Assembly (NCBI RefSeq): GCF_008831285.2
Contig: NC_045142.1
Coordinates: 26,179,876-26,239,875 of the forward strand
Source of the DNA: Nymphaea colorata
Taxonomy: Eukaryota > Streptophyta > Magnoliopsida > Nymphaeales > Nymphaeaceae
Length of the DNA: 60,000 nt
Direction of reading: 5' to 3'
Position numbers and translations under genes: made by a program
Shown: in pieces, positions 39,701 through 51,700 of the stretch
Layout: every line of letters starts with the position of its first letter
Numbering within the stretch: position 1 is the first letter of the stretch
The notes under the pieces: model-generated
Told to the model about the DNA's origin: nothing
Databases searched by the model: none
Seen by the model: only the letters and a program-made list of their open reading frames with translations

Positions 39701-42700
39701 TTACTTTCTGAACTCACAGGCAATACGCTACATGAATATAGTCTATCATCTGCAACTGACATGTCTGAATTGCTTGGCTGTTTTGAACAGTACAATGCCT
39801 TGCGCCATTTGCATTCTACCATTGTTGAAATTGAAAGGTACATAAACGAGTTTTGCAGCTCATATTTTGATGGTGACAGTAGAGATCCAGAGATTGAATT
39901 GAGCTTTGTCAAGAAGTGGCTCCAATTGCTACCTAGTACAAAGTCATCTTCTGTTTCAGGTCACCATTCTTTTCTTGGAGATCCAGGCTACATAAATTCA
40001 TTAATTGAGATTGGTACAGAGGTCCATATCAACCAGGAGAAATTGCATTTACCTCTATCTTGGTCAGTTGAAGAACTTAATTCTGCAATCAAAACCATAT
40101 CTGATTCAAAGGCAACGTGTGCATCAAAATCTTTTTCAGGGAAGTTTGAGTGGGTTGTAGGAGGGTTGATCAAGGCAGCTGAGCGTGGGGAATGGGTATT
40201 GCTGGACAATGCAAATTTATGTAATCCCACGGTTAGTATGTCATCTATTTTTACTATGAAAAACAACTTATACCTTGTTTCTTTTAGTATGTCATCTATT
40301 TTTACTATGAAAAACAACTTATACCTTGTTTCTTATTCTACTAAATGCTTGCTTGTTCAGGTTCTTGATAGAATCAATTCATTGTTGGAGCCACAGGGGA
40401 CAATTACTGTCAATGAGCGTGGCCTTGTGAATGGTAAGCCAATGGTTGTCCGAGCTGACAGTGGCTTCCGCCTGTTTCTTACAGTAGACCCAAATTATGG
40501 GGAGGTATCCAGGGCAATGAGAAATAGAGGAATCGAAGTGTTTTTGTTGCAGCCTTACTGGTTGGCTTCTGAACTTGAGGCTGGTTGTGAGGAGAAGTGC
40601 TTTGAGCTGGAGGATGTGAAGAGGTTCTTGGTATTATCTGGCATTCCTTGTTATAAGGTGATTAATGCTATGGCTAGAGCACACCTATATTTCAAAGCAG
40701 AGGGCACAAATTTTGGATTATATATTTCCTTTTTGGAGCTATCAAAGTGGGTCTACTTGTATCAAAAACTCCTTATGAATGGTAGTGACAACATGCAGAG
40801 TTTGCTTCTAAGTATGGAACATGTATATCTGTCTTCTTTTGGATCTTCAGCTGGGAAGGACATTCTCATGCATTCAGCGTCTTTATACCTTAAGGATCTG
40901 GATGCAAAAGTGTTTGACACATTATTTGAGTCTTCTTTATCTATGCCAGGAGGATGGCCATCACCATTAAACACTCCTAGTTACCTCTGGTACCCGAAAC
41001 AAGCTTATGTTAAAGGAAACTGCATGTATGTAGAATTTCTTGCTTCTCAATTTGCTTCATATTGTACTTTGACCTCGATGCCGCCTGCCCTTGTTAAGAT
41101 GCATCCACAAATCCTTTCTCGTAAGCATTTATTATTAATGTTGTTTCCAGCATCATCTGAGCAGCTGAAAGCTTACAAAGTTCCAAATTTGGACTTAGGT
41201 CTAGTCGAGAAGATGCTTACATTTGCGGCTAACTGGGCAATTGAACAAGCAACTCTGGATGATGTTGATTTATATGTCATGTGGTTTAGATATCATGCTT
41301 CAAAATTTGAACCATATTGTCATTTTCTCAACTGCTTTGTAAGTGTATTAGAGAAGATGATTGCACATCCAATTTGGTCGGAGGTCATTGCATGTCATGA
41401 ACAGATTACTGTTGATGTGAGAACCACACCACTACTGTCAGTGAAGGTCTTAGAGTTGAAAGCATCAAACGAAGTGAAAAAACGTTTTCTCAATGCAATT
41501 CGAGGTGTCCGCTTACTGCAGCTTAGTTTTCTGCAATGGGAACGTGAATGCATAGATGCACTCCCAGAACCAAAGAGCGAAATTTTATCCATACCAGGGA
41601 AGTCCTGCTACCCAATGTGGCGTTTCCATTCCTACATCTTACCTGTGTTTGATTCTCTGAAGAGGCTGGAAGTGAGAGTGCTTGATGCAATGCTTATCTC
41701 TCCTTGCTTTGGTTTCCTTCAACAAGTGTATGCTAATATCATTGATAACCATATATCATTCTGGAAACATATTAACTCAAACCAGTCCAAAGACATGGTT
41801 ATCTCTTGGCATTCGCTTAAGAAGGAAACAGAAAAACTCCATGAACAATTTCCTGAAGAAGTCAACGGATTTATGGTAGGGGGTCCTTGTAATCTTGACC
41901 GTTGTTTCAGAACTGCCCATGTTTATTCATTTTAATCCTGTTCCTCTATTTAGGCTGCAGGCAGGAATTTGGATCAGGCACCTCACTGGAACTGCAATTT
42001 TTCCATCTCTACATTCTGGAAGCATGGAGGGCACCCGGTTATGCCATCCTCTCTTGGTGTCTTTCATCAGATGCAACAATTGTTAGGATTTTGCAATAAA
42101 AACTGGTTCTTAGGTTGTGATTCAGGTTCTTCTTCTTCTTCTTCTTCTTCTTCTTCTTCTTCTCTCTCTCCTCTCTTGTTTCCCGGTGTTGCTTCTGTTA
42201 CTGAATCTGCTATTTTTGTTGGGCAGAGGAGGATTCCTTAGTTGAAGCTATAGTTTTCTCAAGTACAGAATTCCGCTTACTGGTGGTGCAGGGTGAGTTC
42301 TTGGTTTATCATGGACTGTGTTGAACCTTCAGTTCAAGTTGTGCAGGATTGAAATTTCTGAATGAAATTCGCGAGCATGGTTGAGATCAGTAGAATGAAC
42401 ACACATGCTATCCGTGAATTTGCTATTTTGTAGTTGTGAAATCCTGGAGTCATTACTTGAAAATGTCGGTGGTTATTATTATTATTTTTAGTCTGATCCA
42501 TATTTGATGATTTTCCTGCATCTTTATAAATTCTGCTGCTATACATGACTTGTTTTGTTTTGTTTATAACATTCAAATGACAGGCATCTTATCTATTCAG
42601 GGATATTACTGAGCATTGGTAATTGACATATAGTGTCTGTTGTGCCCTTGTTTGTAATCCTCATCTTTAATAATTGTAACTTCTCTGTAGGTTTCTAATT

Positions 42701-45700
42701 TCCATGTTTTTTAACTTTAATATTTTTGTTTTAGGAAACTTGAGCCATGTAGTTATTACTTCTTATTCAGTTATTCTATGCTTTTAATTACTTTACATTT
42801 TGAAGGTCTATCAATGGCCTATTTACTTACAAGCAAAGGTGGGGAAGGTGAGGATGACATCATTCGTGGCCTCACAGATATTTATCTGGTAGGTTATGTT
42901 GAAAAGCATTGGACCTTGGCGAATATCTTGTTTTTTTTTTGTAGCTGTTGCAGTTAAGCATAAATTCTGATACTTACTGATGTCCTGTTACCTGATGTCC
43001 TGTTTATCTGCTGAATAAATATTTTTGCAGATGCTTTTCCAAAGATTTGAGTCGGAGAAGAATGTCATTCGATTATCTTTATTATCACCTGTTGGAAGTT
43101 CCAGTTCCAAGTTGATGGTGAAAACATCAGCTTGTTGTTCGTGGTTCAGCAATACCCTATGCTGTAAACCTGTCTTTAAGAGCTGGATGGAGACTCGTCC
43201 TTTGCCGAACTGCAAAAGTTTGTACCTTGATATGGATGTGCTTCAGAGATTATTTGATATTTTTTTAACAGATTTGAAAGGCCGAGTCGAGGTCAGCCTT
43301 CTTTATTTATTGAATTTCTTCCAGTTTGCACTTGATCTTAATGGTTATTAACTTTACATTGGTTTTGATTGTATCTTGTCCTTTACTCTACAGCTTACAC
43401 ATGTATCCAAACGTCTGCAATATGTGGTTGACTTCTCATTGAAGTTTTCTTCAAGGCTGCCAGGAGATTTTTCACCACACCAGAGCATAATTTGGATTCT
43501 TGATAATTGGTCTTCAGCAGATTATGGTAAGACTGCCATAGTTTGTAAAGAATGATATGTTCTCTTCTATCTTATGCTTTCATGTCCTTTGTTTCCAAAT
43601 TCTGATGTCATACCCTTTATTAACAGGGAAACTCTCTTGTATGATTCTTGAACTATGGTTTCGATGGCATTCTTCCTTGTGGACCTATAGCCAGAAAGAT
43701 TGTTTGGTATGTAATTTCTGTTTGTGTGGTATGTGTTTAATACTTGATATCTGTACACTTTTTGAACTCTTGTATTTGTGTCGTTCTACAGGGTTGTAAC
43801 AACTATGAATTTGGGAACATAGTGCCCCACATGTTCTTACATCCAATAATGATTGCAGCTGATGATCAGCTTCCGTAAGATGCGTTCTTTCCTTTTTTGT
43901 GATTTAGCTGATTGCTAGGTTCAGATCCCATATCACCTGTTTACCATTGAATTTGTGCATCAAATTTTTGAGGACGACCTTTTAAAGTTGTGAATATTTA
44001 ACTGTATCGTTTTGGTTGGTTGGATGCTGGAAAATTTCGTTACTTGAGTTGCACATAACTTTCCCCCAACAACACCATTTGAAGTTCCAAATTACTCTTG
44101 TTTTGCTTGGAAAAATATAATTCATATTATTCTTACCACTAGTCTACATGGTTGCCCCTAGGTAATAACACAAATTGTAGATTGAGGTGTAATTTTTTTG
44201 TGCTATATTGATTTTACATTTCATGCTTTTGCAGTGCAAATGAAGTTCTCATCAAGGATTATGCAAGCCATTGTTTTCAACGTAGAGTTTCTTCTGGATA
44301 TCTTTGGTATCATGGTTTTCCAAGGAACAACATGATGACTCTGCTTCATTCTTCTGTTTTCTTCCTCTTACATCAGGTACTGTGTATATATATGCACATC
44401 TATTCATAACCTTGATAAATGAGGGTATTGTCAATATTTAGGCAGAATCGCATGCAGAGTGTGTATGATATATAGAGTGGCACACAATTAATTGAACTCC
44501 GAAATTAACTGAACTCCGAGCTGCTTAACTTGTTCAGCTGTGTCACATGGATGCACCTAAACAGCTACAGCACCTGTGTCAATGCTGGTGTTTCTTTAGC
44601 ACAGCACTTTCGGTGCAGTAAGCTGCATCAGGCCCAAATTGACCATTTTAAATGCACACCTGATTAAACCAGCCCTAATAGAGGAAGGTTTATGACTTAA
44701 ATGTAAAGGTAGATAAATAAGGCTGTTGAACTTCATTGTTGAATCCACAAGAACGAAGACATAGAGGATAGAACCGTTGAGATAAGGTAGAGAAAAGAGA
44801 ACAAGAGAGAAGAACGAGAGAGAGAAGAGAGCTCGTTAGTTTCTTACGGCTCCCACACTTCTAATATAATAAAAAGAAGTAATTAGGGTTAAGTTTAACC
44901 CTTTACATAAAGAGTCCAATAATTATTGAAAAATTCAAAGAACTACCTAATAAAAGGCTCAACACTGCAGAAAACCTCAAAACATAAACATAACGTTTTC
45001 TCAACACTCCCCCTCAAGCTGGAGCATAGATGTGAGAAGAGAGCTCGTTAGTTTCTTACGGCTCCCACACTTCTAATATAATAAAAAGAAGTAATTAGGG
45101 TTAAGTTTAACCCTTTACATAAAGAGTCCAATAATTATTGAAAAATTCAAAGAACTACCTAATAAAAGGCTCAACACTGCAGAAAACCTCAAAACATAAA
45201 CATAACGTTTTCTCAACACTCCCCCTCAAGCTGGAGCATAGATGTCTATCATGCTCGGCTTGTTACAACACTTTGTGAAATCAGATATAGGAAGAGCTTT
45301 AGTAAATATATCTGCAACTTGATCTTCAGAAGCAACATATTCAGGAGAAATAATCCCTGCTTGAACTAAGTCTTTAATATAGTGACAGTCCACCTCGATA
45401 TGTTTGGTCCGTTCGTGAAAGACAGGATTATTGGCTATATGAGTAGCTGCTTTATTATCACAGACTCAGTGCATTTTAATAGGCGGTTCTATTTGAATTC
45501 CAAGACCTTCTAACATGGCTCTCACCCAAGTAATTTCAGTTGCCGTTTGAGCCATGGCTCGGTATTATGACTCTGCACTAGATCGAGCCACAACAACTTG
45601 TTTCTTGCTTCGCCAAGAAACTAAGTTGTCTCCAACAAAAATACAGAATCCCGTAGTAGACTTTCTGTCATCAATAGAGCCTGCATAATCTACATCAGAA

Positions 45701-48700
45701 TAAGCTTCTATCCGGAGTGATGAACCCTTTTTAAATAATAGACCTTTTCCAGGAGAACCTTTTAGAAATTTCAATAGAAGCATGGCTGCATCTCAATGTG
45801 ATTTTCTGGGCTTGTCCATAAACTGGCTCAGTTTTCCCACAACAAAGGATATATCAGGCCGAGTTATGGTTATATATAGTAGCTTTCCAATCAGTGATCT
45901 ATATGACTTGCTATCCACAAGTTCAGATTTATCATTATATAAGTGAATACGAGAGTTCATAGGAATAAATGCAGGTTTGGTTCCAGTCATACCTGTCTCT
46001 TGGAGCAAATCAAGAACATATTTTCTTTGGGAAAGAACTAAACCTTCTTTACTTCTTGCTACTTCTATCCCCAAGAAGTAACGTAGGGAGCCAAGATCTT
46101 TAGTAACAAAGTGTTGTTGGAGATGCACTTTTGTATCTTGTATTTCTTGCTCACTGTCACCAGTTAAAATGATGTCATCCATATATATCACCATAACCAC
46201 CATACCTCGTGAAGACCTTTTTATAAACAATGAATGATCTAAAGGAGATCTATGAAACCCGAATTTGGATACAACATCAGACAATTTTTGAAACCATGCT
46301 CTAGGACTCTGCTTCAAACCGTATATAGCCTTCTTTAATAAACATACCTTGGTACACTCCTCTTGTTTTTCAAAACCTGGCAGTTGCTGCATATATACTA
46401 CTTCAGATAAATCCCCATATAGAAAGACATTTTTGACATCTAATTGGTACATATTCCATCCATGATAAACAACAACAGATATAATTAGTCGTATATTACC
46501 CAAACGTGCCACATGGGAGAAGGTTTCAAAGAAATCAATACCATACGTCTGTGTGTACCCTTTTGCAACCAACCGTGCCTTGTATCACTCAACTGTACCG
46601 TCAGAATTATACTTGATAGTGAAGACCCATTTTGAGCCGACAATATCTGCCCTAGATGGAGGTTCGACAAGATCCCAAGTATGGCGAGATACAAGAGAGT
46701 CCATCTCCTCCTTCATCGCTTGGTACCACTTAGAGTCCAAAAGAGCTTGTTCATGAGATATAGGAATTGAAGTAGCTGACAAGACATCAATAAATTTGCA
46801 TATATGGTTTCCCAAATGAGATGTACTAATAAATTTAGAAAGAGGATGAATTGTACATTGTCTGATCCCTTTACGTAGTGCAATAGGTAAATCATCAGGA
46901 TGAGAAGCATCAATGGAACACTCAGGCATATTATGTAAGTCAGAAGTACGTACCTCTCGAGAGCAAGACAGTGCAAGGTCATTAGATGATGAATTCCTTC
47001 TTGAATATATAAGAAGAGAGTCTTTAAACCGTGGACTGGAGGAATTGGGACAAGTAGGAGGTGAAATAAACGGAATGGACTCAAGTGGAATAGGAGGAAC
47101 TGGAAGTGGAACAGAGGAGGGCATCTCAGATTGAGAATGTGAAGAGCTAGCAGCAAAGAACAGAGAAGACTCGTGAAAGGTTACATCAGCACTGACAAAC
47201 TGTCGATTAGATATAGGATCTAAGCATCGATACCCTTTTTGATTTCGAGAGTATCCCACAATGACACACTTAGTTGTTTGTGCAGCAAGTTTATCTCGAT
47301 TAGGTCCAAGTCGATGTACAAAGCATGTGCATCAAAATACCCGGGAAGGTAAAGAGAACAAGGCCTTATTTGGGTAAAGGATCTGAATTGGTATCTTGTT
47401 GTCTATTGAAGAGGAAGGCATTCTATTTATTAGGTAACATGCGGTTAAGATTGCATCTCCCCAAAATTTGGCGCATATGAGAATGAATCATTATAGTGCG
47501 GGCTACATCTAACAAATGTTGGTGTTTTCTTTCAACTACACCATTTTGTTGAGATGTATGAGGGCAGGTAAATTGTGGCACAATACCATGAGATTTGTAG
47601 AATTCAAGTAGGGAAGTAGATTTAAACTCGAGAGCATTGTCAATGCGAACAACCTTAACACAAGTACTAAATTGAGTTTTTATTTCCAAGATGAAAGATT
47701 TCAAGATACAAGACGCTTCAGATTTGTCTTTCATCAAGAACACCCAAAAAACTCGAGAAAAATCATCAACAATGGAAAGATAATAACAGGATGACAACCG
47801 ACTCGAAACCGACTAGGCCCCCATACATCAACATGAACTAAATCAAATAGACTTTGGCTAGACTGACTTTGACTCGAAGGAAAAGATGTACGACTATGCT
47901 TGCCTAATTGACAAGCTTCACACTCGATGGAGGTTGAAGAAGAAATCTGAGGACATAACTGCCGAAGTTTATGAAATGACGGATGCCCAAGTCTGAGATG
48001 CCATTGGAATGCACTTGAAGATGAATCAACCAAAAGGGATGCCTCTTTAATGAATGTATCCAAGAAGTAGATTCCATCTCTCTCATGGCCTCCACCAATC
48101 TTCCTCCCAGTCGATAAGTCCTGAAATACACAAGTGCCAGGGTCAAAGATAACTCGACAATTCATCTCTTTAGTAGTTTTGCTTATAGATAACAGGTTCT
48201 TTGGGAATTCAGGAGTATAAAGCACTTCATGAACATGTAAAGATGGAGATAGGCGGACATCTCCATGACCTTCCACCGGATATAGTCTTCCATCAGCTAA
48301 TCTTACATATTGGGAGGGATAAAATTTCTGCAAGTTCGAAATACTAGCATCTCCACAAAAATGTCTAGACGCTCCAGAGTCAATTATCCAACAACCATTA
48401 GAGGGAGTTCTACCTGCAGAAAATGCTGAATCTGTGATAGCAGTAGAAGCCGATGAGGTGGACGGTGCAACATTTGATCGATGCTCCATAATTAATTCAA
48501 GTTCTGCCGGAGTTAACTTGAGAGACGTGGCATCTACTGAAGCAGCAGTGGGATTCACCTTGGGATCCATACTAATGGACTGAGAGTTTGAAGCTGGTAT
48601 GGAGGAGGATGTCATAGTTGTGGGCAAAGATTTTGTTCGATTTACCCACTTTGTTCCAGCACCTATCCTCTAGGTGACCAAGACGACCGCAATACGTGCA

Positions 48701-51700
48701 TTGGAGTCTCCCACGTCCTCCTAGGCCACGACCTCTACCACGAGAAGGGTATTGTACACTTCGGCATCCTCCAAATGAGGCAAGTGCAGAAGGCTGTGAA
48801 TTATTTGTAGAGGGAGGAAGGGTAACCGCCAGTCTATTTAGCCTGTTGAAGGCCTCCTCAAGATCCAGAAAATCAGACCCTGTAAGCATTTGTGCCTTGG
48901 CTGCAGAATAATCTGATGATAGTCCAGCAAGAAATTTAACAACTATCATTTGCTCCATGTGAGATTTGAGACGATGCTTGCAAGGAGGCTTTAAAGAGTT
49001 CATCTTTTCATAATTAAACTTCAATTTGGTAAAATATTCAGTTAAATCCATGTCACCTTGCTGCATTTGTAATAGTTCTTGTTGAACCTGAAGAATTTTG
49101 CTGATGTTCTTGTCTTGAGAGTATGTCTGCCGAAGCGAATTCCACATATCTTTAGCTGTGTTATAATAGCAAAGACCAGCGGCAATATGAGGTTGAGTGC
49201 TATTCATAATCCACGCACTAATTATACTGTTTTCTTCCTCCCACCGTGAATACTTGCCAATTTTTTCTGTTGGTTTATCTTCTTCTAATATATATTTCTT
49301 TCCATGTCCAACAACTGATAACATGAAAGTTCTAGCCCAAACATCATAATTAGATCCATCGAGTTTGATAGTAGATCCAAAAGAAAAAGGATTTGAGAAT
49401 GCTTTGTACTCTACCCCAGCCTCAGTTGGCTGATTTCCAGGGCCATGTTGTAGATTTGCAGCCATGACAAGCCCTTGAAGATAGACGAATATGGACGTTC
49501 ACGGCAGACTGAATCTAACTTAAAAATATCGTGAAGTTAATGTGCCTCAAATAAGAATACCCATTGCTACTCCACAGCTGAATATTAATAATAATGCTGT
49601 CTTTGTCTCTGCACCTCCACTACAGCAAAATTCCACTACGACAACACTAAAACACAAAGGAAAATTCTGATTTGCAGCACCCTATTTCTGCAACGTCACA
49701 GCACACTTTGGACTCCACGACAGGAATACAAATGTAGCAAAGATAACATACTAAATCTGTCGACAACAACAATACATAAAGAAGATTTCAGATCTGCAAC
49801 ACCGCGACAATCTCTCCAGCTTCACACCAATAGTATAGTTGCAGCAGGGAAAAAATTTATATATATTTATCTTCAGCGATCAACGGCTGTCTACACATGC
49901 TAGAAACTTTACCACCGACTGTAATCAACATGGGTTAGGGTTTTTTTATCACATTTACATATTTATGATCAAAACCCTAACCCTCGACAGGCTAAGAAAT
50001 ACCTTTTGTTTTCAGTCACAAGAGAGAGATAGCACCCAGACGTTGATGAGGAAGGAGGATAACGAAGGAGCTTGCTGGTTTAGAACAACATCAGCAGGGT
50101 CCCAAGACCATCTACTCTGATACCATGTTGAACTTCATTGTTGAATCCGCAAGAACGAAGACGTAGAAGATAGAACCGTTGAGAGAAGGTAGAGAAAAGA
50201 GAACAAGAGAGAAGAACGAGGGAGAGAAGAGAGCTCGTTAGTTTCTTATGGCTCCCACACTTCTAATATAATAAAAAGAAGTAATTAGGGTTAAGTTTAA
50301 CCCTTTACATAAAGAGTCCAATAATTATTGAAAAATTCAAAGAACTACCTAATAAAAGTTTCAACACTGCAGAAAACCTCAAAACATAAACATAACGTTT
50401 TCTCAAGAAAGGCTATTAAACAGTTAATTAAGTGTATATATATAATATCTCGGAGTTTTAAACGGCGAGGTTTTTTATAGGATATAATACAGTGAGCTTG
50501 AAAAAAAGGGAAAAAATGTAAATTTTTAAAATAAAATAAAAAACTAAAAATGGGGAAAAATAAACTAAGTGAGAAACTAATAATACAAACATCAAAAAGA
50601 TAGCTAGATTTGCAACAAATAAAAAATAGAAAATAAAGAACTGTTTGGCATTTAAAAAACTGAAAAAAATGAAAAACGTGAAAAAAACACGAAAAAATGT
50701 TTTTTCAAAAACGTTTTTTTTTTTAAGTTTTAAACTGCCATTTAATTTAACCCGTTTTTTTCGAAAAAAATGCGTTTTCTGTGACTATATATATATATAG
50801 CCACACCTTTTTTTTGGACATTGCTGTATTCGGTTTCCATGTCCGACACCCATTTGACATAGTTGTTCAGCTTCTGCTACCAACTCTTGTGGACTAGTTT
50901 CATTTCTATTTTTGGCAGGTTATATTGGCACATAAAAGTTCTTTCAAGGAAGAGGATTTTGATAAGATCAAGTCACTTACGTTTTCTGATGAAAATGGTT
51001 GTTTGAAGGTAGATCTCTTGTAATGATGATTTTGCAGTGCTCATGGGTACCAATTTTTTTTCCAACTTGTGATAATCCAGACTTTTCATATGCAGGGTGA
51101 ACAATGTCAAAGCCTGGAAGAACTGATGGTACTTCTTGAATTGTCAAGTGATGGGGTGCTGAGAACATTAGTTGGTAGATGCATTGAACCTTTGCTCAAG
51201 TATTTGTGTTCTGCAAATACACCTGAGGGTAATGTAAAATTTTTTTGTTATTTTTTTATTCTTTTTGGATAGGTATGGGTGTGTTTTTTTCTTTTCACAT
51301 TTCTATCCTTATGACTGTAACATGGGCTGCTTCTTTCTTTTCTAGAATAAGTTGATTTTGTGCTGACATTTTATTTCTTCTCAATAGGTTCTCTTTCTGA
51401 GCTTGGTCATGCTTGGTTGCTGATCGGGGTCTTGCATTTCCGGCTTCTTGTTTTACCAAATGCACCCGATCCTGTCACCAGATATGGTTGCAAGTTATCT
51501 CAGATAACAGAAAATATTTCACTAGTTGAATGTGAGATAAAGGTATAATTTTGCACTTACACACAAGGAAAGAGAAAGAAGCAACACACGGTTAGCTTTC
51601 AAAGAAGCAACACACGGTTAGCTTTCACTGAATTTCTGCTCGTGTCTTTAGGTGCGACGAGAGAGTGACTTTTTAGTTGGAACCAATTGTAAAGAAGCTA

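Larger units (their letters stand above)
44724..50408 (-). mobile_element. Ty1/copia LTR retrotransposon, antisense in MDN1 intron 42 (element 3)
   Basis: The 3' LTR is 44724-45006 and the 5' LTR 50126-50408, both 283 bp, flanked by perfect AAGGC duplications (44719-44723 and 50409-50413). The primer-binding site (CTCTGATACCA on +) at 50115-50125 abuts the 5' LTR. The LTRs differ at about nine positions (about 97% identical). The outermost CA of the 5' LTR is GA. Uniquely, the 3' LTR end and purine tract are duplicated by a 212-bp tandem repeat. The polyprotein has several stops and frame changes. It belongs to the same family as element 2. Confidence 0.94.

Noticed and set aside
44490-50465. 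Possible terminal inverted repeat AACTCCGAG...CTCGGAGTT bracketing element 3
   Set aside because: It is only nine bases long and not placed at symmetrical distances, so probably chance.
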